Shown one piece after another: positions 6,232 to 14,405 of a DNA stretch of 20,791 nt. The translations under genes were made by a program, and so were the position numbers. The stretch comes from CAG-390 sp964579135 (lineage in GTDB: Bacteria > Bacillota > Clostridia > Oscillospirales > CAG-272). Within the stretch, counting starts at the first letter, position 1. Every line of letters begins with the position of its first letter. The stretch spans positions 1 to 20,791 of the forward strand of contig CAZOFD010000029.1 in NCBI GenBank assembly GCA_964579135.1, in the 5' to 3' direction. The notes below the pieces were generated by a model, which saw nothing but the letters and a program-made list of their open reading frames with translations, was not told where the DNA came from and did no database searches.

Positions 6232-7590
6232 ATGCTTAATACGTCGGATATTCTCGAAACCATAAATATGATACGCGAGGAAAATCTCGATATCCGCACG
6301 ATAACTATGGGCATTTCGCTCATCGACTGTGCGGGCGACGATATTTCCGCCGTGTGCGATCGTATATACGACAAGATAACGACCAAAGCGGCGCGTTTGG
6401 TAGCTGTCGGCGACGATATCGAAAAGAAGTACGGTATCCCGATCGTAAACCGCCGCGTTTCCGTCACGCCGATCTCTCTTGTCGGCGGCAGATTTTCGTC
6501 CGAGGACTATATTAGGATCGCGCAAACTATGGACCGCGCGGCGGATGCGATAGGCATCAACTTTATCGGCGGTTACGGCGCGCTTGTCCAAAAGGGAAGT
6601 ACGCGCGGCGACGACGCGCTTATCGAATCCATCCCGTATGCGCTTGCGCAAACGGGCAAGGTGTGCTCGTCCGTTAACGTTGCCTCCACGAAAGCCGGCA
6701 TAAATATGAATGCCGTTCGTAGAATGGGGGATATTATCAAAAAAACGGCAGAGTTGACCGCCGACAACAATTCTATCGGTTGCGCCAAACTCGTGGTGTT
6801 TGCGAACGTTCCCGAGGACAATCCCTTTATGGCGGGCGCATTCCACGGAGTTACCGAGCCCGAGTGCGTGATAAACGTGGGCGTTTCGGGTCCCGGCACG
6901 GTCGCTTCGGCGATTCGGCGCGCGGGGGATTGCGATCTCACCGCACTTGCGGAAACGGTTAAGCGCACGGCTTTCAAGATAACGCGCGTAGGTCAGCTCG
7001 TTGCGTACGAGGCGTCGCGTGCGCTTGACGTGCCTTTCGGTATCATCGACCTGTCGCTTGCGCCCACTCCGGCTGTCGGCGACTCGGTTGCGCACATACT
7101 TGAGAATATGGGGCTTGAGAAATGCGGTTGCCCGGGTACTACGGCGGCGCTCGCTTTGCTGAACGACGCGGTTAAGAAGGGCGGCGTTATGGCTTCTTCG
7201 CACGTGGGCGGGCTTTCCGGTGCTTTCATCCCGGTCTCCGAGGACGCGGGAATGATATCCTCCGTCAGACAGGGGGCGCTGAGCCTCGAAAAGCTCGAGG
7301 CGATGACAGCGGTTTGCTCCGTCGGACTCGATATGATAGCAGTGCCCGGTGATACGTCGGCGGCAACGATATGCGGCATAATCGCCGACGAGATATCCAT
7401 AGGCGTTGCGAATACCAAAACGACTGCCGTGAGAATAATCCCCGCGGTCGGCAAAAACGTCGGCGACGAGGTGGAGTTCGGCGGGCTGCTCGGCTCGGCT
7501 CCCGTTATGCCGGTGGGCAAGCCGTCGCCCGAGGCGTTTATATCGAGGGGCGGAAGAGTTCCCGCGCCTATACACAGTCTTAAAAACTGA
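6232..7590 (+). CDS. PFL family protein (DUF711 / UPF0210), function unknown
   Basis: A 452-residue cytoplasmic protein that matches the DUF711/UPF0210 family along its length, at the family's usual size. Recognised stretches include ITMGISLIDCAGDD near the N-terminus, RRVSVTPISLVG, FIGGYGALVQKG, GVSGPGTVASAI and the C-terminal EVEFGGLLGSAPVMPV. These proteins resemble the glycyl-radical enzyme fold in outline, but I see no C-terminal glycyl-radical motif and no enzymatic role is established. A GGGAG site lies about 8 bases before the ATG. It follows the ACT gene by 17 bases and is probably co-transcribed. A role tied to amino-acid sensing through the ACT partner is only inference. Confidence 0.93.
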   Translation: MLNTSDILETINMIREENLDIRTITMGISLIDCAGDDISAVCDRIYDKITTKAARLVAVGDDIEKKYGIPIVNRRVSVTPISLVGGRFSSEDYIRIAQTMDRAADAIGINFIGGYGALVQKGSTRGDDALIESIPYALAQTGKVCSSVNVASTKAGINMNAVRRMGDIIKKTAELTADNNSIGCAKLVVFANVPEDNPFMAGAFHGVTEPECVINVGVSGPGTVASAIRRAGDCDLTALAETVKRTAFKITRVGQLVAYEASRALDVPFGIIDLSLAPTPAVGDSVAHILENMGLEKCGCPGTTAALALLNDAVKKGGVMASSHVGGLSGAFIPVSEDAGMISSVRQGALSLEKLEAMTAVCSVGLDMIAVPGDTSAATICGIIADEISIGVANTKTTAVRIIPAVGKNVGDEVEFGGLLGSAPVMPVGKPSPEAFISRGGRVPAPIHSLKN

Positions 7591-7637
7591 TATTTTGTCG
7601 ACGTCGGTACAAACGTTGCGAAAAAGGGGGCGGACGT

Positions 7638-8453
7638 ATGATCGTTGATATGCACACGCACACGTTTCCGGCGCATATCGCAGAGAGAACGCTTGCCGTT
7701 TTGCGCGACGGCATAAAAAGCGTAAGCGGTACGAACGTGGCTCCCGCCACCGACGGCACCTCGCGCGGACTTGCGCGGGTTATGACCGAGGCGGGTGTGG
7801 ATCTTTCCGTGGTTATGCCGATTGCGACAAGACCCGAGCAAACGGAAACGATAAATCGTGTGGCGAGCACGGCGTACGAGGACAGCGGCGGCAGGTTCGT
7901 CTCTTTCGGCAGCGTGCACCCCGCCGACCCGCAAGCGCCGCGTACGGTCGCACGCCTTGCCGAGGCGGGATTTAAGGGCATCAAATTGCACCCCGAATTC
8001 CAAAAGGAATATATAGATTCCGCCGCCTTTTCGGCGATTTTTCGAGTCGCGGCGGAATATCGTCTCGTCGTAACGGTGCACGCGGGTGCGGATATAGGTT
8101 TGCCGCCGCCGGTTCACGCGACGCCCGAGAAGATCCGTCGCGTTATCGACGCTATCCCCGAATTGACCCTCGTGGCGGCGCACCTCGGCGGCTGGAATAT
8201 GTGGGACGACGTTTGTCGTTATCTCGTCGGAACGCCGGTATATATGGATACCGCGTTCGTCTCGAGCTTTTTGGGCGCGCCGGAGGCGCGCGATCTGGTC
8301 ACGTCGCACGGGGTCGAGCGCGTTTTGTTCGGCAGCGACTGCCCTTGGGAGCATCCCGCGAAAACGCTTGACTATATCCGCTCTTGGGGGCTTGACAAAC
8401 ACAGCGAAGATCTTATAACGGGCGAAAATGCAAGGAGAATTTTGAAAATATGA
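7638..8453 (+). CDS. Amidohydrolase (Amidohydro_2 / TIM-barrel metal-dependent hydrolase)
   Basis: Predicted metal-dependent hydrolase or decarboxylase of the amidohydrolase superfamily, 271 residues, cytoplasmic. All expected metal-site positions are visible: HTH at the N-terminus (His6 and His8 in VDMHTHTF), GIKLHPEFQ (His118), VTVHAGAD (His148), AAHLGG (His182) and FGSDCPW (Asp234). This order matches the PF04909 group that includes uracil-5-carboxylate and 2-amino-3-carboxymuconate-semialdehyde decarboxylase relatives, so the substrate cannot be named. An AAAGGGGGCGG site precedes the ATG. It lies 47 bases after the DUF711 gene with no visible terminator. Its stop overlaps the start of the next gene by four bases (ATGA), implying translational coupling with the GpsA-like dehydrogenase. 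Confidence 0.9.
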   Translation: MIVDMHTHTFPAHIAERTLAVLRDGIKSVSGTNVAPATDGTSRGLARVMTEAGVDLSVVMPIATRPEQTETINRVASTAYEDSGGRFVSFGSVHPADPQAPRTVARLAEAGFKGIKLHPEFQKEYIDSAAFSAIFRVAAEYRLVVTVHAGADIGLPPPVHATPEKIRRVIDAIPELTLVAAHLGGWNMWDDVCRYLVGTPVYMDTAFVSSFLGAPEARDLVTSHGVERVLFGSDCPWEHPAKTLDYIRSWGLDKHSEDLITGENARRILKI

Positions 8454-9406
8454 ACGTAACCGTTATCGGTGACGGCAGGTGGGGGAGCTTTTTGGCTTGG
8501 TACGCCGATCGCGTCGGACACAGCGTTACGCTGGTCGGAAAAGCGGGGAGCGCGCACACTGCCGATATGATAAAGAACAGGAAAAACGAATACCTCTCGT
8601 TTTCGGACGGCGTATGCATAACGGACAGCTATGCTTCTGCCGAAAGCGCCGACGTGATAATCGTTTCCGTCCCGTCGCAAGCGCTTGACGGGCTTTGCCG
8701 AACGCTTGCGGGGCTCGGTATAAACGGCGGAAATTTCGTGCTTTGTATGAAGGGCATAGAGGTCGCGACGGGGCGCAGGCTTTCGCAAATAGCGCGCGAC
8801 GCGCTCGGAGAGCGTGCGCGAATAGCGGTTTGGATAGGACCCGGGCACGTGCAGGAGTTTTTGCGCGGGATACCGAACTGTATGGTCATCGACAGCCTTG
8901 ACGAGGAGCTCAAACACTTTCTCGTGGATTCGTTCTCAAGCGATCTTATAAGATTTTATTACGGTACCGACCTTATCGGCAACGAGGTCGGCGCGGCTGC
9001 GAAAAACGTTATAGGGATCGCGGCGGGTATGCTCGACGGACTCGGCGTTTCGACCCTTAAAGGCGCGCTTATGTCGCGAGGAACGCGCGAGATCTCGCGT
9101 CTTATCGTTGCTATGGGAGGTCGTGCGGAATCCGCTTACGGGCTTTGCCACCTCGGCGATTACGAGGCAACGGTATTCTCCGAGTTCAGTCACAACCGTG
9201 CTTTCGGAGAGGGCTTCGTTCAAGGTAAAGAGTACGATAAACTTGCGGAGGGGTATTATACCGCCGCTGCGATCGTTGCACTCGGGCAACGGCTCGGAGT
9301 CGAGCTGCCGATCTGCGAAGCGGTATATAACGTCCTTTACGAATCGTGCGATCCGAAAATCGCGCTTGACGCACTTTTTATCCGTCCGTTGAAAAAGGAA
9401 TTTTGA
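8450..9406 (+). CDS. Divergent glycerol-3-phosphate dehydrogenase (GpsA-like)
   Basis: NAD(P)-dependent dehydrogenase of the GpsA type, normally reducing dihydroxyacetone phosphate to sn-glycerol 3-phosphate for phospholipid synthesis. The 318 residues fit the family. VIGDGRWGSFLA (5-16) is the nucleotide-binding GxGxxG variant, CMKGIE (99-104) matches the usual ATKGIE, and GNEVGAAAKNVIGIAAGMLDGLG (about 178-199) carries the catalytic lysine (Lys185). Divergence is clear: GPGHVQEF replaces the usual GPSHAEE, and the C-terminal GLGDL..TC..S.NR block reads HLGDYEATVFSEFSHNR. It may be a true but divergent GpsA or an enzyme acting on a related substrate. The ATGA overlap links it to the amidohydrolase upstream. 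No gene symbol is assigned because of the divergence. Confidence 0.8.
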   Translation: MNVTVIGDGRWGSFLAWYADRVGHSVTLVGKAGSAHTADMIKNRKNEYLSFSDGVCITDSYASAESADVIIVSVPSQALDGLCRTLAGLGINGGNFVLCMKGIEVATGRRLSQIARDALGERARIAVWIGPGHVQEFLRGIPNCMVIDSLDEELKHFLVDSFSSDLIRFYYGTDLIGNEVGAAAKNVIGIAAGMLDGLGVSTLKGALMSRGTREISRLIVAMGGRAESAYGLCHLGDYEATVFSEFSHNRAFGEGFVQGKEYDKLAEGYYTAAAIVALGQRLGVELPICEAVYNVLYESCDPKIALDALFIRPLKKEF

Positions 9407-9412
9407 TCGTCT

Positions 9413-9448
9413 CGGCAGGCTCGCTTCGGGTCTGCCGTGTCGCTTTTT
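9413..9448 (+). terminator. Probable terminator between gpsA-like gene and uvrB
   Basis: CGGCAGGCTC (9413-9422) pairs with GGGTCTGCCG (9428-9437) around GCTTC, a ten-pair stem including G-U pairs. The T-run (9444-9448) starts six bases after the stem, so termination may be partial. No clear promoter or LexA-type box is seen before uvrB in this 61-base gap. Confidence 0.6.
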
Positions 9449-9467
9449 ATAAAATTTCGGGGGAGAT

Positions 9468-11441
9468 ATGGATAGTTTTAAGTTGGTTTCGCAATATGCT
9501 CCGACGGGAGATCAACCCGAGGCGATAGACGCGCTTGTTCAAGGAGTCCTCGACGGAGATCGCGAGCAGGTCCTGCTCGGCGTCACGGGCTCCGGCAAGA
9601 CCTTTACTATGGCGAACGTTATAGCGCGGCTTAACAGACCGACGCTCGTTTTGGCGCATAACAAAACGCTTGCCGCCCAACTGTGCTCGGAACTTCGCGA
9701 GTTTTTTCCGGAGAACGCGGTCGAATATTTCGTGTCCTACTACGATTATTACCAGCCCGAGGCATATATCCCCGGCAAAGATATGTATATCGAAAAGGAC
9801 GCGCTTGTCAACGACGAGATCGACCGTTTGCGCCACAGCGCGACCACCGCGCTTTTCGAGCGGCGCGACGTTATTATTGTGGCGAGCGTTTCGTGCATAT
9901 ATTCTCTCGGAGACCCGAACGAGTATATGAAACTGCATTTGCCGTTGCGCGCAGGGGCGAAACTCGAGCGCAACGAACTTTTGCGTCGGCTTACGGCTAT
10001 AAATTATACCCGGAACGATATGAATCTTGTGCGCGACGGATTTCGCGTTCGCGGCGACACGGTGGATATCATCCCCGCGGCAAGCGGAGAGATGGCGGTG
10101 CGCGTTGAATTTTTCGGAGATGAGATCGATCGTATTTCGGAGATAAACGTTATCACCGGCGAGGTGCTGCGTCGACTCTCCTACACCGCGATATATCCCG
10201 CGACCCACTATGCCGTGTCGGATGCGAAGCGCGAGGCTGCACTTTGCGAGATCGAGCGCGAGATGAGGGAGCGGGCGGACGAGTTTTTGGCAGAGAACAA
10301 GTTCCTCGAGGCGCAAAGGATAACGGAACGAACGAAATACGATATCGAGATGCTGCGCGAGATAGGCTTTTGCTCGGGAGTGGAGAACTATTCGCGCGTT
10401 TTGTCGGGGCGACCTGCGGGCTCTACCCCGTATACCTTGCTCGACTATTTTCCGAAAGATTATTTGCTTTTCGTCGACGAGTCGCACGTAACGTTGCCGC
10501 AGGTTCGCGCTATGAGCGGCGGCGATACCGCGCGAAAAAAGAATCTGGTGGATTTCGGCTTTCGTTTGCCGTCGGCATACGACAACAGACCGCTCAGATT
10601 CGAGGAGTTTGAGAAAAAGATAAATCAAGCCGTGTACGTGAGTGCAACGCCGGGCGATTACGAGCTCGAGCGTGCCGCCGCGAAAGTTGAGCAGGTTATT
10701 CGACCCACGGGATTGCTCGACCCCAAAGTCGACGTGCGCCCGATAGAGGGGCAGGTGGACGACTTGCTCGGCGAGATAAAGATCCGCGCCGCAAAGGGGG
10801 AGCGGGTGCTCGTTACGACGCTGACGCGAAAAATGGCGGAGGATCTTACGGAGTACCTCTCCGACAACGGAGTACGCGTGCGATATATACATTATAACGT
10901 CGAGACTATGGAGCGTATGGAGATCATAAGGGATCTGCGTATGGGCGTGTTCGACGCTTTGATAGGCATAAATCTTTTGCGCGAGGGGCTCGATATACCC
11001 GAGGTGTCTCTCGTTGCGATACTCGACGCGGATAAAGAGGGCTTTTTGCGTGCGGAGCGCTCGCTGATACAGACCATAGGTCGCGCCGCACGAAACGCAA
11101 ACGGCGAGGTCATAATGTATGCGGATACGATTACGGGCTCGATGCGGCGCGCGATCGACGAGACGGAGCGCCGCCGCGAGATCCAGAAGAGGTACAACGC
11201 CGAGCACGGCATAACGCCTCGCACCGTTATAAAAGGGATTCGCGACGTTATCGACCTCGGTATGAAGAACGACGGCGAACGTACGTACAAAGGCGGAGGA
11301 AAAGCGGAGCGGCACGCGAAAAACGACGGCGATACGGTCGAGCGTTTGACCGAAGAGATGCGCGCGGCGGCGTCTCGTCTTGATTTCGAAACGGCGGCGT
11401 ACCTGCGCGACAGGATAAAAGAATTAAAGAGAGACAAGTAA
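9468..11441 (+). CDS. uvrB: Excinuclease ABC subunit B
   Basis: Damage-verification helicase-like subunit of nucleotide excision repair. It is loaded by UvrA and recruits UvrC for incision. The 657 residues match the family. GVTGSGKT (38-45) is Walker A. VSYYDYYQPEAYIPGKDMYIEKD holds the DNA-gripping beta-hairpin region, LLFVDESHVTLPQ is the DEAH-like motif, SATPGDYE is motif III, and GRAARN near the end is motif VI. The C-terminal RLDFETAAYLRDRIKELKR is the UVR domain that contacts UvrC. A GGGGGAG site precedes the ATG. The stop is one base from the uvrA ATG, giving a two-gene repair operon. Confidence 0.98.
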   Translation: MDSFKLVSQYAPTGDQPEAIDALVQGVLDGDREQVLLGVTGSGKTFTMANVIARLNRPTLVLAHNKTLAAQLCSELREFFPENAVEYFVSYYDYYQPEAYIPGKDMYIEKDALVNDEIDRLRHSATTALFERRDVIIVASVSCIYSLGDPNEYMKLHLPLRAGAKLERNELLRRLTAINYTRNDMNLVRDGFRVRGDTVDIIPAASGEMAVRVEFFGDEIDRISEINVITGEVLRRLSYTAIYPATHYAVSDAKREAALCEIEREMRERADEFLAENKFLEAQRITERTKYDIEMLREIGFCSGVENYSRVLSGRPAGSTPYTLLDYFPKDYLLFVDESHVTLPQVRAMSGGDTARKKNLVDFGFRLPSAYDNRPLRFEEFEKKINQAVYVSATPGDYELERAAAKVEQVIRPTGLLDPKVDVRPIEGQVDDLLGEIKIRAAKGERVLVTTLTRKMAEDLTEYLSDNGVRVRYIHYNVETMERMEIIRDLRMGVFDALIGINLLREGLDIPEVSLVAILDADKEGFLRAERSLIQTIGRAARNANGEVIMYADTITGSMRRAIDETERRREIQKRYNAEHGITPRTVIKGIRDVIDLGMKNDGERTYKGGGKAERHAKNDGDTVERLTEEMRAAASRLDFETAAYLRDRIKELKRDK

Positions 11442-11442
11442 G

Positions 11443-14298
11443 ATGGCAAAAAACGAAATCGTTATTAAAGGTGCAAGGGTTCACAACCTTAAAAACGTGG
11501 ATCTTACGATCCCGCGTGACAAACTTATAGTTTTTACGGGGCTTTCCGGCTCGGGCAAATCCTCGCTTGCGTTCGACACGATATACGCCGAGGGACACCG
11601 AAGATTTGTCGAGTCGCTCTCGTCCTACGCGCGTATGTTTTTGGGGCAGCTTGACAAGCCCGACGTCGATTCCATCGAGGGGCTCTCGCCCGCAATTTCG
11701 ATAGACCAAAAGACGACGTCGAAAAATCCGCGCTCGACGGTCGGTACCGTGACGGAGATATACGACTATCTGCGACTGCTGTATGCGCGAATAGGTGTGC
11801 CGCATTGCCCCGTCTGCGGCAAGGAGATACGCAGCCAAAGTGTGGATACGATAGTCGACAAGATAGCCTCGCTGCCGCAAGATACGCGCTTTGCCATACT
11901 CTCGCCCGTCGTTCGTGCGCAAAAGGGAATGCACGAAAAGGTTTTTGCCGACGCGAAAAAATCCGGTTACACGAGGGTGCGCGTCGACGGAAATATGTAC
12001 GATCTCGACGAGGAGATAAAACTCGACAAAAACGTAAGGCACAGCATAGAGGTCGTTATAGACAGGCTCGTGATCAAAGAGGGAATACGCACAAGGCTTG
12101 CGGATTCGGTGGAGACCGCTTTGTCGCTATCCGGTGGCAGGTTGCTTGCGCTTACGTTCCCGCGCGACGGCGAAGAGGCTCGTGAGCTCGAGTTTTCGCA
12201 GTCGTACGCTTGCGAGGAGCACGGTATATCTTTCGGCGAGCTCGAGCCGCGCACGTTTTCTTTCAACAATCCCGCGGGCGCTTGCCCCGAGTGCGCGGGG
12301 CTCGGCGTGAGCCGCCGCGTTTCGGTCGAAAAGATTATGCCCGACCTGTCGCTTTCGCTCTCGGGCGGCGGTATTGCGGTAAACGGTTTTAAAACGCTTG
12401 AGGACGAGAGCTGGAACGGCCCGCTTTTCAAGGCTGTCGGCGAAAGATTCGGGTTTGATCTCGATACGCCGCTCGAAAAACTCACGGACAAGCAGATGAA
12501 CGTGCTGCTTTACGGCTCCGATGGCGAAAAATACACGGTCACGCGGTATTTCGGTAAGCGTGCGAGCCACCAGACCGTGGAGTTCGAGGGCGTCGTTAAG
12601 ATGATAGAGCAGCGTATGCAATACGGCGGCTCGGAAGAGTATTACGAAGAATTTATCGAAGAAGTGCCTTGCCGAGCCTGCGGCGGGCGCAGGCTCAACC
12701 CCACCGCGCTTTCGGTAACGGTGGGAGGACTCGCGATCGACGAATTTTGCGATTTGCCCGTCGGTCGCGCACTCGAACTCGTCTCGGGTGATAGGCTTGA
12801 AATGACGGAGAACGAGGCGATCATAGTCAAAGAGGTGCTGAAAGAGATCCGCTCGCGGCTCGGCTTTTTGAAAAGCGTGGGGCTCGACTATCTGACGCTG
12901 TCGCGCCGCGCGGGCACTCTTTCGGGCGGCGAAGCGCAGAGGATAAGGCTCGCGACGCAGATAGGCTCGGCGCTTGTGGGCGTGCTTTACGTTCTCGACG
13001 AGCCGAGCATCGGTCTGCACCAACGCGACAACGATTTGCTTATAAAAACGTTGCGCAGCTTGCGCGACCTCGGCAATACCGTTATAGTAGTCGAGCATGA
13101 CGAAGATATGATGCGAAATTCGGATTATATCGTCGATATCGGTCCCGGTGCGGGGATACACGGCGGCAAAGTCGTGGCTGCGGGCACTCCCGCGCAAGTC
13201 GCGAGAAATCGTGCCTCGCTCACGGGCGCATATCTTTCGGGTAGAAAGACCATACCGGTGCCAGAAACGCGCCGCACGGGCAACGGCAAGTTTCTCGAGG
13301 TCTACGGCGCGGCGGTCAATAACCTCAAAAACACGGACGTAAAGATTCCGCTCGGTTGTTTCGTTTGCGTAACCGGGGTCTCGGGCTCGGGAAAGTCGTC
13401 TTTGGTCAACGGAGTGATAAGCCCCGCTCTTGCCGCGGCGCTTAACAGAGCGAAACGAAGACCGGGAAAGCACGGTAGGATAGAGGGTACGGAATTCCTC
13501 GATAAGGTGATAAACATCGACCAAAGTCCCATCGGCAGGACGCCGCGCTCCAATCCCGCGACGTATACCGGGCTTTTTAACGAGATACGCACTTTGTTTG
13601 CGAGCACGCGCGAGGCGCAGGCGCGAGGATACGGAGCGGGGCGCTTTTCCTTTAACGTTAAGGGCGGCAGGTGCGAGGCGTGCGGCGGCGACGGCGTGCG
13701 TTGCATAGAGATGCACTTTTTGCCCGACGTTTACGTGACGTGCGACGTTTGCCACGGCAAAAAATACAATCGCGACACGCTTGAGGTGAAATACAAAGGC
13801 AAGAGCATATACGACGTGCTTGAGATGACGGCGGAGGAGGGGCTCGAGTTCTTTGACAGTATGCCGAAAATACGCCGTCACCTGCAAACGCTGTGTGACG
13901 TCGGTCTCGGATATATAAAGATCGGTCAACCGTCGACTACCGTATCCGGCGGCGAGGCGCAACGCGTCAAATTGGCAAGCGAGCTTTCGCGCCACGGCAC
14001 GGGGCGAACGTTTTATATTTTGGACGAGCCGACGACAGGGCTCCATACCGACGACGTGGCGCGCTTGCTTTCCGTTTTGCAAAGATTGGTGGACGCGGGC
14101 AACACGGTGCTCGTTATAGAGCATAATTTGGACGTTATCAAAACGGCGGACTATATCATAGACCTCGGACCCGAGGGTGGAGAGGGCGGCGGCACCGTCG
14201 TCGCTTGCGGAACTCCCGAGGAAATATGTACGGTAAAAGGCTCATATACCGGCGAATATTTGCATAAATATTTAGGCAGCGCCCCGATATCTCAATAA
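11443..14298 (+). CDS. uvrA: Excinuclease ABC subunit A
   Basis: DNA-damage recognition ATPase of nucleotide excision repair, which dimerises and loads UvrB. The 951 residues match the family. The first ATPase has Walker A GLSGSGKSS (33-41) and, after the insertion domains, LSGGEAQRIRLATQIGS and YVLDEPSIGLHQRDN. The second has VTGVSGSGKSSLVNG, then the zinc finger CEACGGDGVRC...CDVCHGKKYNRDTL, and SGGEAQRVKLASEL with YILDEPTTGLH. The first zinc-binding group reads CEEHGISFGELEPRTFSFNNPAGACPEC, with a histidine where many UvrA have the second cysteine, a CCHC variant seen elsewhere in Firmicutes. The start is one base after the uvrB stop. Its ribosome site is only a purine-rich AAAGAGAG inside uvrB, so coupling is likely. 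Confidence 0.98.
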   Translation: MAKNEIVIKGARVHNLKNVDLTIPRDKLIVFTGLSGSGKSSLAFDTIYAEGHRRFVESLSSYARMFLGQLDKPDVDSIEGLSPAISIDQKTTSKNPRSTVGTVTEIYDYLRLLYARIGVPHCPVCGKEIRSQSVDTIVDKIASLPQDTRFAILSPVVRAQKGMHEKVFADAKKSGYTRVRVDGNMYDLDEEIKLDKNVRHSIEVVIDRLVIKEGIRTRLADSVETALSLSGGRLLALTFPRDGEEARELEFSQSYACEEHGISFGELEPRTFSFNNPAGACPECAGLGVSRRVSVEKIMPDLSLSLSGGGIAVNGFKTLEDESWNGPLFKAVGERFGFDLDTPLEKLTDKQMNVLLYGSDGEKYTVTRYFGKRASHQTVEFEGVVKMIEQRMQYGGSEEYYEEFIEEVPCRACGGRRLNPTALSVTVGGLAIDEFCDLPVGRALELVSGDRLEMTENEAIIVKEVLKEIRSRLGFLKSVGLDYLTLSRRAGTLSGGEAQRIRLATQIGSALVGVLYVLDEPSIGLHQRDNDLLIKTLRSLRDLGNTVIVVEHDEDMMRNSDYIVDIGPGAGIHGGKVVAAGTPAQVARNRASLTGAYLSGRKTIPVPETRRTGNGKFLEVYGAAVNNLKNTDVKIPLGCFVCVTGVSGSGKSSLVNGVISPALAAALNRAKRRPGKHGRIEGTEFLDKVINIDQSPIGRTPRSNPATYTGLFNEIRTLFASTREAQARGYGAGRFSFNVKGGRCEACGGDGVRCIEMHFLPDVYVTCDVCHGKKYNRDTLEVKYKGKSIYDVLEMTAEEGLEFFDSMPKIRRHLQTLCDVGLGYIKIGQPSTTVSGGEAQRVKLASELSRHGTGRTFYILDEPTTGLHTDDVARLLSVLQRLVDAGNTVLVIEHNLDVIKTADYIIDLGPEGGEGGGTVVACGTPEEICTVKGSYTGEYLHKYLGSAPISQ

Positions 14299-14330
14299 AT
14301 ATTCAAAAAAGTGAAAAAATATTGAAAAAA
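14297..14330 (+). repeat. Phased A-tract direct repeat upstream of the ABC importer promoter
   Basis: AAATATTCAAAAAA (14297-14310) recurs with one change as AAATATTGAAAAAA (14317-14330), a 20-base period. With the A-run at 14314-14319 between them, A-tracts recur about every ten bases, ending five bases before the -35. This fits an intrinsically bent or UP-element-like region, or a pair of regulator sites. Confidence 0.5.
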
Positions 14331-14334
14331 CCAC

Positions 14335-14363
14335 TTGACAAACGTGAATATATGGTGTAAAAT
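14335..14363 (+). promoter_or_regulatory. Promoter of the amino-acid ABC importer operon
   Basis: TTGACA at 14335-14340, a 17-base spacer, TAAAAT at 14358-14363. GGAGG follows at 14391-14395, ten bases before the receptor ATG. Confidence 0.88.
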
Positions 14364-14405
14364 CAAAGCATTAAGATAAAATGTTTCTTTGGAGGATATG
14401 ATAAA

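Noticed and set aside
9407..9467. LexA/DinR box controlling uvrBA
   Set aside because: No GAAC...GTTC-type palindrome in the gap before uvrB; damage control cannot be supported from sequence.
12127..14124. Minus-strand open frame of 665 codons opposite uvrA
   Set aside because: Antisense shadow of uvrA; the plus frame has full UvrA motifs.
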